Origin: Catalinimonas alkaloidigena
Lineage (GTDB): Bacteria; Bacteroidota; Bacteroidia; Cytophagales; Flexibacteraceae
DNA length: 64,000 bases
Assembly: GCF_900100765.1 (NCBI RefSeq)
Contig: NZ_FNFO01000002.1
Span: forward strand, 837,222-901,221
Direction: 5' to 3'
A model generated the notes under the pieces. That model was not told where the DNA came from, made no database searches, and saw nothing but the letters and a program-made list of their open reading frames with translations. A program made the translations under genes and the position numbers. Shown here piece after piece: positions 10,301-16,603 of this stretch. Numbering within the stretch: position 1 is the first letter of the stretch; each line of letters starts with the position of its first letter.

Positions 10301-10744
10301 CTTACGTCCGGCGGAACGGTGGGCCCTTTCGACTGGAGTGTAACCCTGCGGGCGCAAACCGGCAATTACGTTTACAACAATGGCGCCTCGTATGCCGCCC
10401 TGAGCCGCATCACGACCGAAATCACGCCGACCAACCTGCCGACTTCGTATGCCGCTACGCAGTTTCTGGTGCCACAGTACTTTTCCGATCGCTTTGTCGA
10501 ACGGGCGTCGTTTGTGCGTTTGGATAACCTGACGGTCGGTTGTAACCCGCTGTCGCGGTCCGAACTTGTGCAACTGCGCGTGTACGCTACCGCGCAAAAT
10601 CTCTTTGTTCTGACGCCGTACAGCGGGCCGGACCCGGAGATCGGCAACATCAGTGGCAAAACCGAAGAAATGCGGTACGGTATCGACGATGCCCTGTATC
10701 CGCGGGCACGTACGTTTCTATTGGGCATTCACCTCAGCTTTTGA
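7325..10744 (+). CDS. SusC/RagA TonB-dependent receptor with STN signalling domain
   Basis: An 1139-residue outer-membrane importer. It has a signal peptide (to about residue 27), an STN domain at about 49-115 (LREALLRLQTHFGIDILFEE), a carboxypeptidase-like beta-sandwich at about 155-225 (ISGRVTDVRGMPLPGVNVWE), a TonB-box-like stretch EVVVVGYGAQRKEDVTG and a plug with VRIRGGTSINASNEPLYVID. The long beta-barrel follows. Near the C-terminus a DxNGD-type calcium loop pair (DHNGDGVLNPADLYQDLNGD) is typical of SusC. The STN domain marks it as a transducer that reports substrate to FecR. It is followed after 9 bp by its SusD partner. The substrate is unknown. Confidence 0.94.
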   Translation: MRRCTHHNLRRLALLGMLSLCACGLLAQPGPADSSFAPAHDDAAPPGATLPLREALLRLQTHFGIDILFEETALDRQEVPRDAFDAKQSVEQNLTTLLHATGLQFRKIKHNTFLIKELPAGDTLLAPHRPLFGAPVPNEDTAADKEPTALSETYAISGRVTDVRGMPLPGVNVWEKGTTNGTVTNREGRCSLPVSEGAVLVFSAVGFRPQEVRVANRASVDIALRENVLALNEVVVVGYGAQRKEDVTGVVETVEVQSFNQGAIVTPDQLISGKVAGVQITQNSGEPGGQTSVRIRGGTSINASNEPLYVIDGVPIDNAPFNPRGFTAGRNPLNALNPADIESFTVLKDASATAIYGSRGANGVILITTKKGHAGEDVRVHYDGWVSAATLARGASVLNAEQFSHLIREQAPERAPFIGTAATDWSRAIYQTAWGQNHALSLTGGGKHSGYRASVGFMDQNGILKTSRTQRTSVSLGLREDLLNDQLRLDLHLKGAYAYDWFAPLTAIGHAARFNPTQPVYDADSPWSGFYEEANDLAPKNPVAELALTRDQGQQYRSIGNLQLDYQLPWLTGLSAKLNVGYDLQNGDRKRLLPTTLRSQYTTHGEIRVADVTRTNKVLDTYLTYRRAFEAFQSTVEMTGGYSYQDFRNVYPEYLGFDFSSTLQNELGFDNPRYVRQTEHVTTVLANRLIAFFGRMNYTWKDRYLMTVTVRRDGSSRFGRSHRWGTFPSAAVGWRVNNEPFLAQATWLSTLKLRLGWGVTGNQDIPDYRFLPTYMPGDGRTQVQFGDEFVSTLRPNGYDPNLKWEATRSVNLGLEYGFWQNRLSGAVELYHKKTDDLLFEVAVPAGANLSNLILTNIGTVENRGLEFSLNSKVVARQRATWEVGLVAAYNHNQVLRLAGSVDPDFQGYPTGLIFGGTGNTVQILREGEPVNAFFVFRHKLDANGNPLPDGVDHNGDGVLNPADLYQDLNGDGLVNEQDRAPFHAPAPQMLYGLTSGGTVGPFDWSVTLRAQTGNYVYNNGASYAALSRITTEITPTNLPTSYAATQFLVPQYFSDRFVERASFVRLDNLTVGCNPLSRSELVQLRVYATAQNLFVLTPYSGPDPEIGNISGKTEEMRYGIDDALYPRARTFLLGIHLSF

Positions 10745-10753
10745 ACGGGTAGT

Positions 10754-12322
10754 ATGAAGCAGCTGAGCCACATCATCGCGGGAATTTGCATGCTGACGCT
10801 GGCGGCCTGTACCGACCTGGATCTGGAGCCGCAAAGCAGCCTGACCAGCGACAACGCTTTCGCTTCGCCCGATGCTTACCAGGCGTTTCTGGCGCGGGTG
10901 TACGCGGGCCTTTCAGTGAGTGGACAACAGGGCCCCTCGGGCGATCCGGACATCAAAGGTATCGACGAAGGATTCTCCAATTACCTACGGCAGTACTGGA
11001 AAGCGCAGGAGCTCACGACCGACGAGGCCGTGATCGGGTGGAGTGATGCCGGCTTGTCCGATTACCACGATCACGACTGGACGGCCGCCAACCAGTTTAT
11101 CACGGCGCTCTACAACCGAGTCTTCTATCAGATCTCCATCAGCAACGAATTTTTGCAGGAAACGACGGACGAGAAATTGGACAGCCGTGCCGTTGGCGAG
11201 CCGCTGCGTACCCAGATCCGACGCTTCCGGGCCGAAGCTCGCTTTTTGCGGGCGCTCAGCTACTGGCACGCCCTTGATCTGTTTGGGCCCGTGCCGTTCT
11301 ATACCGAAACGCATCCCCACGGCGAAGCGCCCGATCAGGCATCGCGGCAGGACGTCTTTGCGTTTGTGGAGCGGGAACTGCTGGCGATAGAAGCCGATCT
11401 GTACGCCCCCCGGCAAGGGCCGTACGGTCGGGCTGACCGGGCTGCGGCGTGGACGCTGCTGGCCAAGTTGTACCTGAATGCGGAAGTCTACACCGGCCAG
11501 CCGCGGTATGGCGATTGTCGGGTCGTCTGCGAGCAAATTCTGGGCGCGGGTGTCTATGCACTGACGCCGGTGTACCTGCACCTGTTCCGGGCCGACAACC
11601 ACACGTCGCCGGAAATCATCTTTCCCATTACGTTTGACGGACTGCATACCCAGACGTTCGGCGGCATGACGTTCCTGACGCATGCGGCGGTGGGGGGGCG
11701 CATGGACGCGGCCGACTACGGCATCGACGGTGGGTGGTGGGGCCTGCGGACGACCCGCGCCCTGGTGGAGCGTTTCCCGGGGGGAAGTGCAACGGCCGAC
11801 GGACGGGCCACGTTCTATACCGACGGGCAGACGCTGGAGATCGACGCTTTGTCGGATTTTACGCAGGGATATGCCCTGCCCAAGTTCACGAACCGGACGG
11901 CCGCAGGCGCGGCGGGCTCGCATGCTACGTTCCCCGACACCGATTTTCCGTTTTTTCGATTGGCCGATGTCTACCTGATGTATGCCGAGGCGGTAGTACG
12001 GGGCGGTGGGGGCGACCGGGTTCGGGCGCTTGCGTACGTTAACCAGCTTCGCGAACGGGCGTACGGCACAACCGAAGGGACGCTGACCGAAGCGGATCTG
12101 ACGCTGGCGTTTCTCCTGGACGAGCGGTCGCGGGAGTTGTACTGGGAAGGCCAACGCCGGACTGACCTGATTCGTTTCGGGCAGTTTACCACCCACGGGC
12201 GCTGGCCCTGGAAAGGGGGCGTGAAAGAAGGCAAGCCCACCGAAGCGTTCCGCGAATTATTCCCGCTGCCGGCCTCCGAACTGCTGGCCAATCCTAAATT
12301 GATACAAAATCCTCATTACTAA
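10754..12322 (+). CDS. SusD/RagB substrate-binding lipoprotein
   Basis: A 522-residue surface lipoprotein. It has a lipobox signal (MLTLAACTDL, Cys near residue 20) and the typical SusD opening LDLEPQSSLTSDNAFASPDA. The TPR-like region contains RFRAEARFLRALSYWHALDLFG. The C-terminal signature has LLDERSRELYWEGQRRTDLI followed by RFGQF and FPLPASELLANP. It caps the SusC barrel and captures the ligand. Its start lies 9 bp after SusC, so the two are translated from one message. Confidence 0.94.
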   Translation: MKQLSHIIAGICMLTLAACTDLDLEPQSSLTSDNAFASPDAYQAFLARVYAGLSVSGQQGPSGDPDIKGIDEGFSNYLRQYWKAQELTTDEAVIGWSDAGLSDYHDHDWTAANQFITALYNRVFYQISISNEFLQETTDEKLDSRAVGEPLRTQIRRFRAEARFLRALSYWHALDLFGPVPFYTETHPHGEAPDQASRQDVFAFVERELLAIEADLYAPRQGPYGRADRAAAWTLLAKLYLNAEVYTGQPRYGDCRVVCEQILGAGVYALTPVYLHLFRADNHTSPEIIFPITFDGLHTQTFGGMTFLTHAAVGGRMDAADYGIDGGWWGLRTTRALVERFPGGSATADGRATFYTDGQTLEIDALSDFTQGYALPKFTNRTAAGAAGSHATFPDTDFPFFRLADVYLMYAEAVVRGGGGDRVRALAYVNQLRERAYGTTEGTLTEADLTLAFLLDERSRELYWEGQRRTDLIRFGQFTTHGRWPWKGGVKEGKPTEAFRELFPLPASELLANPKLIQNPHY

Positions 12323-12381
12323 CCTGCAACCGAAGTTCGCGTAACAACAGGATAAGATTTGGTGGTGTAAGTAGGACTGAG

Positions 12382-12422
12382 CCCCGGCGAGAGCAATTCT
12401 TGCGCGGGGTTCGTCCCTTTTT
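12382..12422. terminator. Possible terminator between convergent genes
   Basis: CCCCG (12382-12386) pairs with CGGGG (near 12405-12409). A second inner pairing GCAA/TTGC lies at 12393-12403, and CCCTTTTT follows. The stem has a bulge, so this is only moderately convincing. It sits between the SusD end and the convergent membrane protein. Confidence 0.35.
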
Positions 12423-13047
12423 AACGGGCGTGTTTCTCCGAAATTTTCTCGAAATACTCGGAGACACTGGTCGCTCGCCGGAAAAACGACTTGAGCAACG
12501 TAAAGGCAAACAGCCCGCTGCCCAAAAACATCAGCAGGTTCCAATAGAGGGCCACCGGGGTGGTATAAGGTTCGAGCAGAAGCGCTTCCGGCGCAATGGT
12601 CAGCAGGTCCGATTCCAACAGGTGCAGGTTGTCAGCACTTAGCTTCTCCAGGCCCGCTTTGGTCACACCGCTCAGTAGGGTGCTGTCGGGCAGGAGGCAA
12701 GTGTTGTAGTTTTCGCAATTGCGGGGGCGTTTGGGAAGTTGCACCAGCAGATGAGCCGTTACGGGCTGCCCGGCGAGCAGGCGATCCTGCTGTGCCTGGC
12801 TGATGACCGGATAAGTAATGTCTGTGGTCAGCGAGCGCTCGTCGGCCGAAGTCAGGTACGGCCCGGCGGCAATGGCGTTGTGGATGGTCACGTAACGAGG
12901 ATCGTGCGCGCCCTCGGTTTCCAGCGCCGCAATATCCGCCTCGTACGGCGTGCGGGCGTAGTAGTTAATTTTAAGGCCGTCGAGACCTTTCCAGGAGACG
13001 AAGAAGAAGAGCGCCCCGAACAGGAGCTTGTTGAAGATGGTGCGCAT
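12421..13047 (-). CDS. Two-helix membrane protein, unknown
   Basis: A 208-residue protein with a hydrophobic N-terminal helix (KLLFGALFFFVSWKGLDGL), a periplasmic domain of about 130 residues and a second helix near 170-190 (LYWNLLMFLGSGLFAFTLLK), followed by a short basic tail. The middle contains a pair of cysteines (NCENYNTCLL) that could form a disulfide. I recognise no family. It points at the SusD gene and stands alone. Confidence 0.7.
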   Translation of the reverse strand: MRTIFNKLLFGALFFFVSWKGLDGLKINYYARTPYEADIAALETEGAHDPRYVTIHNAIAAGPYLTSADERSLTTDITYPVISQAQQDRLLAGQPVTAHLLVQLPKRPRNCENYNTCLLPDSTLLSGVTKAGLEKLSADNLHLLESDLLTIAPEALLLEPYTTPVALYWNLLMFLGSGLFAFTLLKSFFRRATSVSEYFEKISEKHAR

Positions 13048-13429
13048 CAGCTAGTAGACAGACCAGCGGGCAAATTACGGGACGTGCCAAACAAAAAAAG
13101 ACAAAACGTGTTTCCGAAGAGTACAGGCGTCCGACGCCGCACCGATTCGTTGTGCCTATCGCTGCGTTCCGGCAAATATGCACGGGAGAAGGTTCTGATT
13201 CTGCAACTAAATCCGTAGGTTCGCTACGCGAAGTGGGATCAGTCCGATCGAAGCGTACATGGCGCGACAGGCCTCGGCAGTATTTTTTGGGCTACGCGGG
13301 TGTGGTTTCTTCATGCTACTCTAGGCCCAGGAGTGCGCTCTCCTACCCAACAGGCCGAAGGTCGCGAGCGGCGAAAGACTGAGAAACTAGAAGCAATTTG
13401 TACTTTATAGTGACGTTGTTCCTCGGAAA
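13048..13429. other. Intergenic region before the histidine kinase
   Basis: About 380 bp between divergent genes. It should hold the promoters of both neighbours, but no strong -33/-7 pair, hairpin or small gene was recognised. Confidence 0.4.
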
Positions 13430-15907
13430 GTGGGCGTAAGGAGCCATACTTTTTCCGGATGCTTCCGCTTCCCGAACAACCGACCAGATACATTATTTTA
13501 CGCGATTTTGAATCCTTTGCCATCTTCTGAGTTTGGCCAGACCCCGTGGCTACACGACTTATACATGCAGGCTCCGGTTGCCATCGGAATTTACCTCGGT
13601 GAGCAGCACGTCATTCAGTTTGCCAACCCCCGCATGTGCGAGATTTGGGGGCGCAGCTTCCAACAGGTGATCAATACGCCACTCTTCAAAGCATTGCCCG
13701 AAGTCAGCGGACAGGGATTTGAGGAGATTCTGGCCGACGTGTACCATCGGGGAGTGCCTTTTACGGGCGACGAGTTGCCGGCCACCCTGCAACGGAACGG
13801 CAAGCTGGAACTGGCATACTTCAACATCCTGTATGATCCGCTGCGCAACGAGCAGAACGAAGTGTACGGCGTTTTGCAAACCGCCATCGAAGTGACCGAA
13901 TTGGTGGAAGCGCGTAAAAAGGCCGAGTACAACGAGGAAACCCTGAAAGTCGCGCTGGAAGCCGCCCGCATGGGTACTTTCCTGGTCGATTTTGTGCACC
14001 AATCCTTAACCACTTCCAAAAGCTACGACCAGATTTTTGGCTATGCCGACGGCGACTTCGTCTGGGATCAGACGCGCTTCTGGCGCCATGTGCTGCCGGA
14101 AGATCGGCCCGAGCTCGAAGCGGTCTACCAACGAGGCTTGCAAGAAGGCACGCTTGATTTCGAAACGCGCATTCGGTGGGAAGACGGAAGTCTGCACTGG
14201 GTGCAGGTCAAGGGTAAAATATCCTTCAACCTCAAGGGAAATCCGATGCACCTGACGGGCATCGTCATGGACATTACGGAGCAGCGACAGGCCGCCGAAC
14301 GCGAACGGCAACTGGCCGCCGAACAGGCCGCCCGCTTGGAAGCCGAACGGCAAGGGAAAATCCTCCACGATTTGTTCATGCACGCTCCGGCGCTGATCTG
14401 CATTCTGAATGGGCCGACCCACACCTTTACGTTGGTGAATCCCCTTTACCAACAGTTATTTCCGGGGCGGCAGTTACTTGGGGTGCCGTTGCTGGAGGCC
14501 TTGCCGGAATTGACCGGCCAGCCCATCGAGGGCATCATCAACCAGGTCTATGAAACCGGCGAGACGTTTGTCGGCAAAGAAGTCCCTGTGGAACTGAAGC
14601 GGGACGACACGCGCCAGCTGGTAACTACCTATTTCAACTTCGTCTACCAGGCCATGCGCGACAAGGACGAGAACGTCAGTGGCATTTTGGTCTTTGCGTT
14701 CGATGTGACGGAACAATTGCTGGCCCGCAAACAGATCGAGCACAATGCAGAGAGCCTGCGGCTGGCCCTGGAGGCCGGCAGTATGGGCACCTGGGATCTG
14801 GATCTGGTCCGGCAGACTACCGTTCGGACGATCCAGCACGATGCCATTTTCGGTTACGAACGCCTGCTCGATCACTGGGATTACGAGAGCTTTATGCGCC
14901 ACGTGCTGCCGCAGTACAAAGAGGAAGTCGCCCGTGCTTTTCAGAAATCGTACGCGAGCGGTGAACTTAACTTTGAAACGCGCATCCAGACCATCGATAA
15001 CCATTTGCGGTGGATTGCCGTACGCGGCCGCACGTTCTACCAGGACGCGCAACCGATCCGCATGGCCGGGGTCGTGATGGACATCACTTCGCGCAAGCGG
15101 GTCGAAGAGCAGTTGCAGCAACTGACCGAAGAGCTGGCCAGCAGCAATGAAGAATTGCTGGCCGCCAACGAAGAGATTCGGGCGGGTATGGAAGAGCTTT
15201 CGCTGGCCAACAAGCAGCTGCGGCTGATCAATGCCGATCTGGACAATTTCATTTATACCGCCTCGCACGACCTGAAAGCGCCCATCCTCAACATCGAAGG
15301 GCTGATGAAACTTCTGGTGCGCAACCTGCCGATCGAGAGCCTGGAGAACCAGACGGTCACCAAGATCATGAGCTCGATCGACAATTCGGTCAAGCGATTC
15401 CAAACTACTATCGAAGAGCTGGCCAACATCACCAAGCTCCAGCGCGAATCCGAAGAGCCCGTGCTGATCGAGTTTGCGACGGTGGTGCGGGACGTACTGC
15501 TCGACTTGCAGACGCAGGTAGAAGAAGCAGAACCGCACATCGAAACGCATTTTGAAGCCTGCCAGCCCCTGCGCTTCTCCTATAAAAACTTGAAGAGTGT
15601 TTGTTACAACCTGATTTCCAACGCCATAAAGTACCGGGCACCAGAGCGTCCCCTAACGATTTCGATCACTTGTTACCAGGAAGCAAGTTATCAGGTGCTG
15701 GAGGTAGAAGACAACGGGTTGGGCATGAAAGAAGAAAACATTCCGAAGGTGTTCAGCATGTTCAAGCGGCTGCATACGCACGTCGAGGGGTCGGGCGTAG
15801 GGCTTTACCTAGTTAAGCGCATCGTCGACAACGCCGGCGGCAAGGTCGAGGTGGAAAGTGAGGAAGGCGTCGGGACCACGTTCCGCGTTCTGTTGCCCAT
15901 GGACTGA
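13430..15907 (+). CDS. Cytosolic four-PAS sensor histidine kinase
   Basis: About 825 residues with no signal peptide or membrane helix. Two copies of a PAS pair are present: PAS at about 44-160 and 175-290, then again at about 313-430 and 455-560. Repeat boundaries are marked by LHDLYMQAP and LHDLFMHAP. Each second PAS ends in MDIT. A coiled coil (SSNEELLAANEEIRAGMEEL) leads to the HisKA box SHDLKAPI (His613). The ATPase domain has N-box NLISNAIKY, DNGLGM and GSGVGLYLVKRIV. It probably senses a soluble or redox/small-molecule cue. No response regulator is adjacent. The start is uncertain: GTG 13430 or TTG 13508. Confidence 0.88.
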   Translation: MGVRSHTFSGCFRFPNNRPDTLFYAILNPLPSSEFGQTPWLHDLYMQAPVAIGIYLGEQHVIQFANPRMCEIWGRSFQQVINTPLFKALPEVSGQGFEEILADVYHRGVPFTGDELPATLQRNGKLELAYFNILYDPLRNEQNEVYGVLQTAIEVTELVEARKKAEYNEETLKVALEAARMGTFLVDFVHQSLTTSKSYDQIFGYADGDFVWDQTRFWRHVLPEDRPELEAVYQRGLQEGTLDFETRIRWEDGSLHWVQVKGKISFNLKGNPMHLTGIVMDITEQRQAAERERQLAAEQAARLEAERQGKILHDLFMHAPALICILNGPTHTFTLVNPLYQQLFPGRQLLGVPLLEALPELTGQPIEGIINQVYETGETFVGKEVPVELKRDDTRQLVTTYFNFVYQAMRDKDENVSGILVFAFDVTEQLLARKQIEHNAESLRLALEAGSMGTWDLDLVRQTTVRTIQHDAIFGYERLLDHWDYESFMRHVLPQYKEEVARAFQKSYASGELNFETRIQTIDNHLRWIAVRGRTFYQDAQPIRMAGVVMDITSRKRVEEQLQQLTEELASSNEELLAANEEIRAGMEELSLANKQLRLINADLDNFIYTASHDLKAPILNIEGLMKLLVRNLPIESLENQTVTKIMSSIDNSVKRFQTTIEELANITKLQRESEEPVLIEFATVVRDVLLDLQTQVEEAEPHIETHFEACQPLRFSYKNLKSVCYNLISNAIKYRAPERPLTISITCYQEASYQVLEVEDNGLGMKEENIPKVFSMFKRLHTHVEGSGVGLYLVKRIVDNAGGKVEVESEEGVGTTFRVLLPMD

Positions 15908-15994
15908 CCGCCGTGCGGTTCCCTGTTTTTTTCGTACTTTCGAACAAGGTAGCCAGGGTTCGGTCGGCTGCCGTGCGGTTCTGTTACTACATCC

Positions 15995-16432
15995 ATGCTT
16001 TCTAAAAAAACCAAATATGCGATCAATGCCCTGGTTCGTCTCGCCAAGGAGAAAGAGCGTGGGCCCATTCTGATCAGTGAAATCTCGGAGCGGGAAAACA
16101 TTCCCAAGAAATTTCTGGAAGCCATTCTGCTGGACCTGAAAAATGCGGGTGTGCTGGGTAGCAAAAAAGGGAGGGGTGGAGGCTATTACCTGCTGCGCGA
16201 TCCGGCGGAGGTCAATCTGGCGGACGTGATCCGTCTGTTCGACGGGGCGCTGGCGCTGTTGCCCTGCGTAACGTATAAGTATTACGAGCGTTGTGAAGAG
16301 TGTCGCGACGAAGAAACCTGCGGCATCCGCGACGTGATTGCGCAAGTGCGTGACCAAACGGTGAAGATCCTGAAAGACAACACATTAGCGGACATCATAC
16401 GCCGGGAAGAGACGCTGAAGATCACGCCCTGA
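15995..16432 (+). CDS. Rrf2-family transcriptional regulator
   Basis: A 145-residue winged-helix regulator. It opens with LSKKTKYAINALVRLAKE, then the recognition helix NIPKKFLEAILLDLKNAG and the wing GRGGGYYLLRDP. Four cysteines, C91, C100, C103 and C109 (ERCEECRDEETCGI), lie where Fe-S Rrf2 proteins such as IscR and NsrR bind their cluster, so metal-cluster or thiol sensing is plausible. It lies directly before a TonB-dependent receptor and a TauE/SafE exporter whose upstream DNA carries two matching inverted repeats, so it probably represses them. Confidence 0.92.
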   Translation: MLSKKTKYAINALVRLAKEKERGPILISEISERENIPKKFLEAILLDLKNAGVLGSKKGRGGGYYLLRDPAEVNLADVIRLFDGALALLPCVTYKYYERCEECRDEETCGIRDVIAQVRDQTVKILKDNTLADIIRREETLKITP

Positions 16433-16447
16433 AATTTTTTTACATCA

Positions 16448-16470
16448 AAGTCTACTAAGTCTGTAGGTTT
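16448..16470. promoter_or_regulatory. Candidate Rrf2 operator, site 1
   Basis: Half-site AAGTCTAC at 16448-16455, a 7-bp spacer, then GTAGGTTT at 16463-16470. It is an imperfect 8-7-8 inverted repeat, 16 bp after the Rrf2 stop. The same architecture and near-identical sequence recur at 16567-16589. Confidence 0.6.
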
Positions 16471-16566
16471 TTAGATTTATTGTTCGAATCTTTGTGAACG
16501 AGATCGGGGCGCGTGACGCGCTAGACTCAGGTGTGCTTCTGGAAAGAAGCAATTTTTTTGCCTTAT

Positions 16567-16589
16567 AAATCTATTATTTCTGTAGACTT
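16567..16589. promoter_or_regulatory. Candidate Rrf2 operator, site 2
   Basis: AAATCTAT (16567-16574), a 7-bp spacer, then GTAGACTT (16582-16589), again 8-7-8. It ends 14 bp before the receptor start codon, so a bound protein could block elongation or translation initiation. The conserved core shared with site 1 is TCTAY-N8-GTAG. Confidence 0.6.
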
Positions 16590-16603
16590 TATTGATTTAT
16601 GAT

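Noticed and set aside
15907..15931. ACCGC-CGT-GCGGT hairpin with a nearby T-run after the histidine kinase
   Set aside because: The stem is only 5 bp with a 3-base loop, and the T-run is displaced. Too weak to call a terminator.
16482..16492. GTTCGAATC, resembling a tRNA T-loop
   Set aside because: The bases on either side cannot form a T-stem, and no acceptor or anticodon arm is present. It lies in the Rrf2-controlled promoter region.
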